From Clostridiales bacterium UBA3680 (GTDB lineage Bacteria; Bacillota; Clostridia; Lachnospirales; CAG-274), in NCBI GenBank assembly GCA_002372875.1, contig DFJD01000108.1:1-6384 (forward strand): DNA of 6,384 nt, read 5' to 3'. Below, one piece after another: positions 1 to 6,341 of the stretch. Made by a program: the position numbers and the translations under genes. Numbering within the stretch: position 1 is the stretch's first letter; each line of letters begins with the position of its first letter. Below the pieces are notes generated by a model. It did no database searches, had not been told where the DNA came from, and saw only the letters and a program-made list of their open reading frames with translations.

Positions 1-4
1 TTTT

Positions 5-30
5 AAAAAGGCTTCGGTTTTACCGAAGCC
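5..30 (-). terminator. Intrinsic terminator of ftsH
   Basis: Read on the minus strand, a perfect 9-bp stem (GGCTTCGGT / ACCGAAGCC, positions 30-22 and 18-10) closes an AAA loop and is followed by five T residues (9-5). It starts five bases after the ftsH stop codon. In the plus direction no T-run follows the stem, so it should terminate only leftward transcription. It closes the ftsH transcription unit and probably the whole gene block. Confidence 0.93.
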
Positions 31-35
31 CGATG

Positions 36-1871
36 TTAAACATTGTTTAAAACTTCTCTGAATTCCTCTCCGGTAACCTTTTCTTTTTCAAGAAGAAGTT
101 TTGCCGTTGCATGAAGTCCGTTCATATTTTCACTGAGTATTTTTTTTGCGGTTTCGTAAGCCTCGTCGACAATTCGTCTTACTTCCTTGTCTATTTGCGT
201 GGCTATTTCTTCTCCGTAATTGCGTGTGTGACCTATTTCGTTGCCCAAAAAGATCTCATGGCTCTCCTCTTCTCCATAGAGAACAGGTCCAAGCTCTCCG
301 CTCATGCCGAAACGCTTGACCATATTTCGTGCCTGATTGGATGCCTTCATTATATCGTTGCTCGCACCTGCGGTATAATCTCCGAAAATAAGCTCCTCTG
401 CAACTCTTCCACCGAAAAGAGACACAATTTCTTCCTGCATCTCCTTTTTGAATTTAAAGCCGTCTTCTTTGGGTATAGGCATGGTATAACCGCCCATTCG
501 TCCTATTGGTATAATGGAAACGGTATGTACGGGCGAAAGAGAGGGAAGCTTTTCAAACAGTATCGCATGCCCCGCTTCGTGATAAGCGGTTATCTTTCTA
601 TCCTCTTCACTGATAATGTGACTTTTTTTCTCCGCTCCTATCGCAACTCTTACAAAGGACTGACGGATATTTTCCATGGTTATGAGTTTTTCGTTTTTCC
701 TTGCCGTAAGAAGTGCCGCTTCATTAAGAAGGTTTTCAAGGTCTGCACCCGTAAAACCTTGTGTAGTTGCCGCAACATCCTTCAAATCGACATCCTGGGC
801 AAGCTTTTTCCCTTTGGCATGTATCTTCAGTATTTCCTCTCTGCCCTTTACATCCGGAACCCCCACAACAATCTGTCTGTCGAAACGACCGGGTCTTAAA
901 AGTGCGGGATCGAGAATATCGGGGCGGTTTGTTGCCGCAATTACGATAACTCCCTCGTTTATTCCAAAGCCGTCCATTTCCACAAGAAGCTGATTGAGAG
1001 TCTGTTCCCTCTCATCATGTCCGCCTCCCAAACCTGTTCCTCTTTTTCTGCCGACGGCATCTATTTCGTCTATGAAAACAAGACAGGGAGCATTTTTCTT
1101 TGCCTGTTCGAAAAGGTCTCTTACTCTTGAGGCACCGACACCGACAAACATTTCAACAAAATCGGAACCGGAAATTGAGAAAAACGGAACCTTCGCCTCT
1201 CCCGAAATTGCCTTAGCAAGAAGAGTTTTACCGGTACCGGGTGAGCCGACCATAAGAATGCCCTTAGGTATTCTTGCTCCAAGCTCGGTATATTTTTTGG
1301 GAGACTTAAGAAAATCGACTATTTCTTCAACCTCTGTTTTCTCTTCATAAAGTCCTGCCACATCTTTGAAAGTAATATCATTTTTTCCTTCCGAAAGCTT
1401 TGCTCGTGATTTGCCGAAGGAAAGCATTTTTCCTCCGTTTGATTGCATTTGCTGAAAAAGAAGCATAAATATCAGCACCACAACCACCACGGATACGATC
1501 GCTATTACTATAGAGAACAAATTACCGACATTGGAAGGTGCTACGGTCACTATTTGAAGATCGCTGTCTTTTGCCACATATTTTGAAACATACTCGGTAA
1601 ATGTGGAAACACTGGGGATAACAACAGTATATTTTTTCCCGTCTTCTTTTGAAGTAACCTTTGCCGTGGCAACATCAGCCACCTCGGAGTTGCTTTGAAG
1701 CTCTATTTTTGATACGTTGCTGTTATCAATATCTTTTAAAAGTGTACTGTATGACACGCTATACGGTGCATAATCAGGGCTGTTCTTCTTGTTTATGTAC
1801 ATAAAGCCCAATATTATGACAAATATAACTATGTATATTCCAAAACCTCTCAGTAAATCGTTTTTGTTCAA
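36..1871 (-). CDS. ftsH: ATP-dependent zinc metalloprotease FtsH
   Basis: Membrane-anchored hexameric AAA+ protease that pulls misassembled membrane proteins and short-lived regulators through an ATP-driven pore and degrades them. The 611 residues contain TM1 (about 9-26), an extracytoplasmic domain (about 27-116), TM2 (about 117-140), the AAA+ module and a C-terminal M41 peptidase. Visible motifs are Walker A GSPGTGKT (209-216), the pore loop MFVG (241-244), Walker B LVFIDE (264-269), the second region of homology (about 314-333, arginines 327 and 330), zinc-binding HEAGH (431-435, catalytic E432) and the third zinc ligand D506 in GASNDI. The start is TTG: a GGAGG lies 8 bases upstream, and an in-frame TAA at 1898-1896 excludes a longer protein. 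It is slightly shorter than E. coli or B. subtilis FtsH (about 640) because the variable tail after the peptidase domain is short. Walker A has Ser where Pro is usual (GPPGTGKT). It has its own promoter and terminator, and lies downstream of a NIF3-family gene rather than the common tilS-hpt context. Confidence 0.97.
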   Translation of the reverse strand: MNKNDLLRGFGIYIVIFVIILGFMYINKKNSPDYAPYSVSYSTLLKDIDNSNVSKIELQSNSEVADVATAKVTSKEDGKKYTVVIPSVSTFTEYVSKYVAKDSDLQIVTVAPSNVGNLFSIVIAIVSVVVVVLIFMLLFQQMQSNGGKMLSFGKSRAKLSEGKNDITFKDVAGLYEEKTEVEEIVDFLKSPKKYTELGARIPKGILMVGSPGTGKTLLAKAISGEAKVPFFSISGSDFVEMFVGVGASRVRDLFEQAKKNAPCLVFIDEIDAVGRKRGTGLGGGHDEREQTLNQLLVEMDGFGINEGVIVIAATNRPDILDPALLRPGRFDRQIVVGVPDVKGREEILKIHAKGKKLAQDVDLKDVAATTQGFTGADLENLLNEAALLTARKNEKLITMENIRQSFVRVAIGAEKKSHIISEEDRKITAYHEAGHAILFEKLPSLSPVHTVSIIPIGRMGGYTMPIPKEDGFKFKKEMQEEIVSLFGGRVAEELIFGDYTAGASNDIMKASNQARNMVKRFGMSGELGPVLYGEEESHEIFLGNEIGHTRNYGEEIATQIDKEVRRIVDEAYETAKKILSENMNGLHATAKLLLEKEKVTGEEFREVLNNV

Positions 1872-1879
1872 TTCTCCGT

Positions 1880-1884
1880 CCTCC
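1880..1884 (-). promoter_or_regulatory. Ribosome binding site fixing the ftsH TTG start
   Basis: GGAGG on the minus strand (1884-1880) lies 8 bases before the TTG at 1871-1869. Optimal spacing, together with an in-frame stop at 1898-1896 and no ATG between, makes TTG the only credible initiation codon that retains the complete first transmembrane segment. Confidence 0.85.
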
Positions 1885-1944
1885 GTAATTGCAGGTTAAA
1901 GTAAGCAACGATTTATTTACCGTGCTTTATTCAGACAAATGGAA

Positions 1945-1973
1945 AGTATAACACAATATTATTTTTAAATCAA
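1945..1973 (-). promoter_or_regulatory. Sigma-A-type promoter for ftsH
   Basis: On the minus strand the -35 box TTGATT (1973-1968, four of six matches to consensus) and the -10 box TATACT (1950-1945, five of six) are separated by exactly 17 bases. A TGT directly before the -10 gives an extended -10 (TGn). The predicted start is near 1938, leaving a leader of about 67 bases before the TTG. It lies in the only intergenic gap longer than about 60 bases in the window (2005-1872), which fits a separately transcribed ftsH. No CIRCE-type heat-shock operator is seen nearby. Confidence 0.75.
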
Positions 1974-1993
1974 GATTTTTTAAGGAAACACTG

Positions 1994-2021
1994 ATTATAT
2001 TTCATTTACATAATGTGTAAC
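1994..2021 (-). promoter_or_regulatory. Possible second, distal promoter for ftsH
   Basis: A perfect -10 hexamer TATAAT (1999-1994 on the minus strand) has GTTACA (2021-2016, four of six matches) 16 bases upstream. It straddles the end of the NIF3-family gene. The -35 is weak, there is no extended -10, and AT-rich intergenic DNA yields such matches by chance, so this is only a candidate. Confidence 0.3.
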
Positions 2022-2785
2022 GTCTGTCCGTTAAAACGAGATATAACACACTCTACATCAGAAAAGCTTTTTCGTATGTATTCACACAGACAGTCAAGCA
2101 CTATGACCTCGGTCAAATAATGAGTCGCATCTATAAGACAGAGACCGTTTTCAAAAGCTTTTTGGGCGTCGTGATATTTAATATCTCCCGTAATATAGCA
2201 ATCACAGCCTTTGTTTATCGCCTCGGAAATGAATTCTCCTCCCGAGCCGGTACAAAGAGCGATTTTATATATTTTTTTGTTCATCTCCCCGTTCACGGTC
2301 ACATATTCGGCTTTTAATTCTTTCTTTACAAAATCTATAAAATCTTTGAAAGTGACCTCTTCTTTAAGAAAACCGACTTTTCCTATTTCCGACCCCTCGG
2401 AAATTGCAAAAGGTTCCTCTCTTTGAAGAGAAAGCCGCTCAAAAAGAACGGAATTGGTGCCGCCTTTTGCTATATCTAAATTGGTGTGAGCACTGTAGAC
2501 AGCAATATCGTTCTTAATTGCCTTAACAATTTTCTTTGTAAGAGGAAGGTCGTAATCAAGATTTTTTATTTTGCCGAAAATAAAGGGATGGTGCGTTACG
2601 ATCATATCGGCATTGTGCTGTATCGCTTCGTCTATAACTTCTTCGTAGCAATCAAGTGCAAAGAGAATTTTTTTGATCTCCTTTTTCCTGTCTCCTACCA
2701 TAAGCCCTACATTGTCCCAGCCAAAAGCAAGGCTCTCGGGTGCAAGCTCGTTCATTTTTTCAATTATTTTTCCGCATTCAGCCAT
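2006..2785 (-). CDS. NIF3/YbgI (DUF34) family dinuclear metal-binding protein
   Basis: Member of the widespread NIF3/YbgI/DUF34 family: toroidal hexamers with a two-metal site in each subunit. They are often annotated as GTP cyclohydrolase I type 2, but the physiological role is unsettled. The 259 residues carry the family motifs in order: DNVGLMVGD (24-32), THHP with H65 and H66, SAHTNLD (98-104) with D104, TGDIKYHDA (199-207), and a C-terminal H222 with E226. These line up with the E. coli YbgI metal ligands (H63, H64, D101, H215, E219). It lacks the PII-like insertion that lengthens B. subtilis YqfO to about 370 residues, so it is the compact form. The usual Gly before the C-terminal His is Thr here (DATHY). 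The ATG has a GGAGG 7 bases upstream and lies inside the end of trmK, giving a 22-base overlap and probable translational coupling. No convincing terminator follows, so readthrough into ftsH is possible. Confidence 0.93.
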   Translation of the reverse strand: MAECGKIIEKMNELAPESLAFGWDNVGLMVGDRKKEIKKILFALDCYEEVIDEAIQHNADMIVTHHPFIFGKIKNLDYDLPLTKKIVKAIKNDIAVYSAHTNLDIAKGGTNSVLFERLSLQREEPFAISEGSEIGKVGFLKEEVTFKDFIDFVKKELKAEYVTVNGEMNKKIYKIALCTGSGGEFISEAINKGCDCYITGDIKYHDAQKAFENGLCLIDATHYLTEVIVLDCLCEYIRKSFSDVECVISRFNGQTLHIM

Positions 2786-3441
2786 TGATATACCTCCCTT
2801 GCACAGTCGGCTTTTTTCTTTAAATTTTCCGAAACTTCGCTGCCACTGTCGGCCAATGCCGCATTAAATTTATTGTATTCATATTCCATATACTCTTTAA
2901 ATGCCTCGGAGGGGTTTAAAATATTCAATTTGCCGTAAATGTATTCCGTTTCCGTGTAGGGTACAGGGTCCCCTTTTTTTGCATTTATAAGAAAATAAAT
3001 CTTTCCCTCATCTTTAAATACATTTTCGGATATTATCTCAAAATCGTATTGATAAAGCAGCTTTCTTACTTTGTAGATATCTTTTTGCGGCTGAAGTATA
3101 AGCTGTTTTGCTTTTTTTAATATTTCGGGATAAGCAAGAAGGATCTCGGACATGGTAGTCCCGCCCATGCCCGAAATGACTATTGCTTCGGGGCGTTGTT
3201 TTTTTATGGGTTCAAGTCCGTTTCCGCAGTAAACGGTTATTCGGTTATTAAGGCGAGCATCGGTTATATTGTTTTGTGCCTTTTGACAAGAGCCCTCACT
3301 TATGTCTGTGGCAAGAACATTTTCGGCAATTCCTTTTTTAACAAGTGCTATTGCCGTATAACCGTGATCGCAGCCTATATCTGCCGTCAACCGATTTTTT
3401 TCTACGGTATCGACAACATTTTGCAATCTTTTAGAAATCAT
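2764..3441 (-). CDS. trmK: tRNA (adenine(22)-N1)-methyltransferase TrmK
   Basis: SAM-dependent cytosolic enzyme of the TrmK/YqfN family, which methylates N1 of A22 in the D-loop region of tRNAs in Gram-positive bacteria. The 225 residues form an N-terminal Rossmann-type methyltransferase domain (about 1-160) and a helical, probably coiled-coil C-terminal region (about 163-225) rich in Lys, Glu and Tyr. Visible motifs are the SAM-binding loop ADIGCDHGYTA (20-30), the acidic end of strand 2 ATDIS (44-48), VISGMGG (88-94) and LQPQKD (116-121), where the family usually has LQPN or similar. The ATG at 3441-3439 has GGAG 5 bases upstream. The gene follows rpoD after only 43 bases, and those hold a terminator-like hairpin. 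No promoter of its own is evident. The next gene overlaps it by 22 bases, a neighbour pair also found downstream of sigA in B. subtilis (yqfN-yqfO). Confidence 0.93.
   Translation of the reverse strand: MISKRLQNVVDTVEKNRLTADIGCDHGYTAIALVKKGIAENVLATDISEGSCQKAQNNITDARLNNRITVYCGNGLEPIKKQRPEAIVISGMGGTTMSEILLAYPEILKKAKQLILQPQKDIYKVRKLLYQYDFEIISENVFKDEGKIYFLINAKKGDPVPYTETEYIYGKLNILNPSEAFKEYMEYEYNKFNAALADSGSEVSENLKKKADCAREVYQWLNAEK
2793..2797 (-). promoter_or_regulatory. Ribosome binding site of the NIF3-family gene, inside trmK
   Basis: GGAGG (2797-2793 on the minus strand, within AAGGGAGGT) sits 7 bases before the ATG at 2785-2783. It is embedded in the last codons of trmK, whose stop (2766-2764) lies past the start. 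Ribosomes finishing trmK would therefore cover this site, which supports coupled translation and the overlapping start. Confidence 0.85.
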
Positions 3442-3450
3442 ATTTTCTCC

Positions 3451-3479
3451 AAAAAAACCGACCGTTTTCGGTCGGCTTT
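3451..3479 (-). terminator. Terminator-like hairpin between rpoD and trmK
   Basis: On the minus strand a perfect 7-bp GC-rich stem (CCGACCG / CGGTCGG, 3475-3469 and 3464-3458) closes an AAAA loop and is followed by seven T residues (3457-3451). AAAG on the 5' side (3479-3476) can pair with the first four U's to lengthen the stem. It lies about nine bases after the rpoD TGA. The T-run ends exactly where the GGAG of the trmK ribosome binding site begins (3450-3447). It probably ends most dnaG-rpoD transcripts and lets a fraction continue into trmK. Confidence 0.85.
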
Positions 3480-3484
3480 GAATA

Positions 3485-4564
3485 TCAAAGGTAATCCTTA
3501 AGTTTTTTACTTCTTGACGGGTGTCTGAGTTTTCTTAGAGCCTTTGCCTCTATTTGTCTTATTCTCTCTCTTGTTACGTTAAATCTGGAACCGACTTCCT
3601 CAAGAGTTCTCGCCTTTCCGTCCACAAGACCGAAACGAAGCTTCAACACCTCTTTTTCTCTGTCGGCAAGAGTATCAAGGACTTCGTTGAGCTGTTCTTT
3701 AAGAAGGGAAAAAGCTGCCGCATCCGCAGGTGCGGGAATATCTTCGTCAGCAATAAAATCACCCAAGTGACTGTCCTCTTCTTCTCCTATGGGAGTTTCC
3801 AAAGACACCGGTTCTTGCGAAATTTTTCTTGTTTCCCTAACTTTATCAACAGGCATCTGCATTTCCTTTGCAAGTTCTTCATCGGAGGGTTCCCTTCCAA
3901 GCTCCTGCAAAAGCTGACGCTGTACTCTTATAAGTTTGTTTATAGTCTCCACCATGTGTACGGGGATCCTTATTGTTCTTGCCTGGTCGGCAATCGCTCT
4001 TGTTATAGCCTGTCTTATCCACCATGTGGCATAGGTTGAAAACTTGAAACCCTTTGTATAATCAAACTTTTCAACGGCTTTTATAAGTCCCAAATTACCT
4101 TCTTGTATAAGGTCAAGAAAAAGCATACCTCTTCCGAGATATTTTTTTGCTATAGACACAACAAGCCTTAAATTTGCTTCGGCAAGTTCTTTTTTTGCAT
4201 CCTCATCGCCCGTTTGTATCCTCTTTGCAAGCTCTATTTCTTCTTCGGGCTTTAAAAGGGGAACCTTTCCTATTTCCTTAAGGTACATACGAACGTGATC
4301 GTCGATATTTATCGCATTTTCGGAAATTGAAAGGTCAAGTTCCTTTTCATCGGGTTCATCCTCAACCTCAAGCTCCACACCCATAACGGTGATACCGTTT
4401 GTCTCAAGGTATTCATAGACCTTATCTATCTGTTCCGGACCAAGCTCTACATTTGAAAGCTCGTCCATTATTTCTTTGTACTCAAGCACTCCCTTTTTCT
4501 TTTTGGCAAGTGCTATAAGATCCTTCATTTTGGCGGCAAATGTTGCCTCGTCAACGGAATTCAC
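3485..4564 (-). CDS. rpoD: Primary RNA polymerase sigma factor (sigma-70/SigA)
   Basis: Housekeeping sigma factor that directs RNA polymerase to -10/-35 promoters; called sigA in many Firmicutes. The 359 residues show a region 1.1-like N-terminus (about 8-62), an acidic linker (about 64-78), region 1.2 (DDHVRMYLKEIGKVPLL, 88-104), region 2.1-2.4 (about 128-197) with the -10-recognising YATWWIRQAITRA (178-190), region 3 (about 200-250), the 3.2 finger segment around SLETPIGEEEDSHLGDF (254-270), and region 4 (about 297-359) with the -35-recognising helix-turn-helix VTRERIRQIEAKALRKLR (330-347). The length matches Firmicute SigA and lacks the large non-conserved insertion of E. coli RpoD. The start is GTG: an in-frame TAA lies at 4570-4568, only three bases upstream, and the first internal ATG (residue 13) has no ribosome binding site. 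An AGGA lies 10 bases upstream. It is downstream of dnaG and followed by a terminator-like hairpin. Confidence 0.97.
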   Translation of the reverse strand: MNSVDEATFAAKMKDLIALAKKKKGVLEYKEIMDELSNVELGPEQIDKVYEYLETNGITVMGVELEVEDEPDEKELDLSISENAINIDDHVRMYLKEIGKVPLLKPEEEIELAKRIQTGDEDAKKELAEANLRLVVSIAKKYLGRGMLFLDLIQEGNLGLIKAVEKFDYTKGFKFSTYATWWIRQAITRAIADQARTIRIPVHMVETINKLIRVQRQLLQELGREPSDEELAKEMQMPVDKVRETRKISQEPVSLETPIGEEEDSHLGDFIADEDIPAPADAAAFSLLKEQLNEVLDTLADREKEVLKLRFGLVDGKARTLEEVGSRFNVTRERIRQIEAKALRKLRHPSRSKKLKDYL

Positions 4565-4574
4565 AGCTTAACCA

Positions 4575-4580
4575 TCCTTT
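4575..4580 (-). promoter_or_regulatory. Ribosome binding site of rpoD (GTG start)
   Basis: AAAGGA (4580-4575 on the minus strand) is the only Shine-Dalgarno match before the GTG at 4564-4562, at a rather long spacing of 10 bases. It is weaker than the GGAGG sites of the neighbouring genes, which together with GTG suggests modest initiation efficiency. Confidence 0.65.
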
Positions 4581-4594
4581 CCGACACATCTTAA

Positions 4595-4619
4595 GGAACC
4601 ACCGATCGACGGTATTTCC
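4595..4619 (-). other. Stem-loop in the dnaG-rpoD gap, no U-tract
   Basis: Beginning one base after the dnaG stop, the minus strand reads GGAA, two bases, ACCG, a five-base loop, CGGT, two bases, TTCC. This can form two 4-bp helices separated by a 2x2 internal loop. CTTAAG rather than a T-run follows, so it is not an intrinsic terminator. By position it could be an mRNA processing or stability element between primase and sigma messages; that is inference. Confidence 0.35.
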
Positions 4620-6341
4620 TTAACGATTAATTATTTTAAGCATTTCAAATGCTTCTCTTACCTTATCGTCATCATCGCTGTTTTTTATAATATCTTCATA
4701 ATACGCTTTTTTCAGAGTGTTTATCTGATCTTTGGCTGCCTTTTGAGCTTCATCTTCCTTATAGTCGGCTGAAAGCATAAATATTGCCGAAAGCTCTTTT
4801 CCTTCCTCTTCAGAATCAAATTTTCCCGTGATAAGAGGAGGCGTGACGGCAATGCCTTTTTTTCTGAGTTCTGTTACATAATTAAAAATATCTTTGTACA
4901 GTTGTTCTCCGAGAAATTTCTCGTCTAACCCCTCGCTGATCACATCATATACCGTAGGAGAAGTAATATACATATTTAAAAGTGACCTTCTGACATCTCT
5001 CAGTGCGGAATTTATTCCGACCCCCGTGCCCCTTTGAGCATTTATTGACAATGAGGGGGTATAAGAAAGCTGTTTTTGCAGCTGATTTTTAATCGCTTCC
5101 GTATCTATGTCGGTCAATCTTGATATTTCTTTTATATATGCAGAGGCTTCTATTTCATTTTCTATGTCCTTAAGCATAGAAACAACCTTGTTTGTAAAGG
5201 CGATCTTATCATCGATATTTTTAACATCATATTCTTTAAGAAGCTGCTTCACCCTGAAAACAAACTCATTTTCGGAATGTTCAACAAGCTTTCCGAATTC
5301 TTCGGCACCGAATTTTTTTATAAATTCATCGGGATCTTTTGCAGAATGAACCTGTAATACTTTTACTCTCAGGCCCGAGCTCATAAGCACGGGAATCGCC
5401 CTTAAAACAGCATTCACACCCGCATCATCACTGTCAAAGAGTAAAATAACACTGTCACAGTACTTTCTTAAGACCCTTGCATGCCTTTCATTGAAGGCTG
5501 TGCCCAAGGATGCCACAACATTTTTAAAACCTGCCTGATATATGGTTATCACGTCCATATATCCCTCCACAAGAATAAATTCTTTAACACCTGACCTTCT
5601 TGCGTTATTTAGGTTAAAAAGGTTATTGCTTTTTGAAAATATCAGCGTTTCCGGAGAATTGAGATATTTTGGTTTTCCGTCATCAAGCACTCTTCCGCCA
5701 AAACCGATTATATTGCCGTAAACATCTATTATCGGAAACATAAGCCTTGAAAAAAACTTATCACGATAACCGTTATCAAAGCTTACCACAAGCCCCGAGG
5801 CGGTTATTTCCTCTTCATTGAAGCCCTCGGAAATAAGATGCTTATACAAGCCGTCTCTTTGGGAAGAAGAAAAACCCAATCCAAACTTTTTCCTTGTGGA
5901 GAGGTTTATCTTTCTTTTTTCAAGATAATCCACGGCAATGGCTCCTCTTTCCGACTCCAAAAGAGAATAAAAGTATCTTGCTGCGGTTTTATGAAGCTCA
6001 TAAAGCCTTTTTCTTAACTGTTCCTTGTGAAGATCCGTCTTTCCTGTCTCCGGAAGAGTATATCCTATTCTGTCGGCAAGCATCTTTACGGCATCGGGGA
6101 AAGTGAGATTTTCATGCCGCATTATAAAGTTGATAACCGAACCTCCGGCATTACAGCCGAAGCAATGATAAAACTGATTTAACGGGTTGACACAAAAGGA
6201 AGCAGATTTTTCTCTGTGAAACGGACAAAGCCCGAAATAGTTGGAACCGCGTTTTTTCAGTTCAACATAAGAACTTATGACATCAACAATGTCATTTCCC
6301 GAGGTTACGTCTCTTATGACATCCTCCGGATAATACGGCAT
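4620..6341 (-). CDS. dnaG: DNA primase DnaG
   Basis: Synthesises the short RNA primers that start Okazaki fragments, acting at the replication fork with the replicative helicase. The 573 residues contain an N-terminal zinc-binding domain with C39, H42, C60 and C63 (CPFH ... CFGC), the RNA polymerase core with SRLMFPIIDVYGNIIGFGGR (198-217) and KPKYLNSPET (223-232), a TOPRIM fold with VEGYMD (258-263) and LFDSDDAG (301-308), the KDPDE motif (335-339), and a helical helicase-interaction domain (about 440-573). Acidic residues E259, D263, D303 and D305 keep the same spacing as the E. coli metal-binding set (E265, D269, D309, D311). The central residue of the DxD motif is Ser rather than the Gly of E. 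coli. The reading frame stays open to the window edge, but the ATG has GGAGG 7 bases upstream and gives the typical N-terminus. Length is near normal (E. coli 581, B. subtilis 603). rpoD follows after 55 bases, the usual primase-sigma pair. Confidence 0.97.
   Translation of the reverse strand: MPYYPEDVIRDVTSGNDIVDVISSYVELKKRGSNYFGLCPFHREKSASFCVNPLNQFYHCFGCNAGGSVINFIMRHENLTFPDAVKMLADRIGYTLPETGKTDLHKEQLRKRLYELHKTAARYFYSLLESERGAIAVDYLEKRKINLSTRKKFGLGFSSSQRDGLYKHLISEGFNEEEITASGLVVSFDNGYRDKFFSRLMFPIIDVYGNIIGFGGRVLDDGKPKYLNSPETLIFSKSNNLFNLNNARRSGVKEFILVEGYMDVITIYQAGFKNVVASLGTAFNERHARVLRKYCDSVILLFDSDDAGVNAVLRAIPVLMSSGLRVKVLQVHSAKDPDEFIKKFGAEEFGKLVEHSENEFVFRVKQLLKEYDVKNIDDKIAFTNKVVSMLKDIENEIEASAYIKEISRLTDIDTEAIKNQLQKQLSYTPSLSINAQRGTGVGINSALRDVRRSLLNMYITSPTVYDVISEGLDEKFLGEQLYKDIFNYVTELRKKGIAVTPPLITGKFDSEEEGKELSAIFMLSADYKEDEAQKAAKDQINTLKKAYYEDIIKNSDDDDKVREAFEMLKIINR

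Noticed and set aside
111..899. Long open frame (262 codons) on the plus strand opposite ftsH
   Set aside because: It lies wholly antisense to the highly conserved AAA+ and M41 protease domains, has no ribosome binding site at its ATG, and its translation shows no recognisable domain. It is a codon-bias shadow.
1901..1920. Imperfect inverted repeat in the ftsH leader (GTAA ... TTAC arms)
   Set aside because: The helix has a mismatch and a wobble pair and is AU-rich. It is too weak to call a riboswitch, thermometer or operator.
1964..1977. Small AT-rich palindrome (AAATC / GATTT) after the NIF3-family gene as a terminator
   Set aside because: The arms are five weak pairs with a two-base loop, not foldable as a real hairpin, and they overlap the ftsH -35 box.
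3554..4039. 161-codon open frame on the plus strand opposite rpoD
   Set aside because: It is antisense to conserved sigma regions 2-4, with no ribosome binding site or recognisable motif; a shadow of rpoD.
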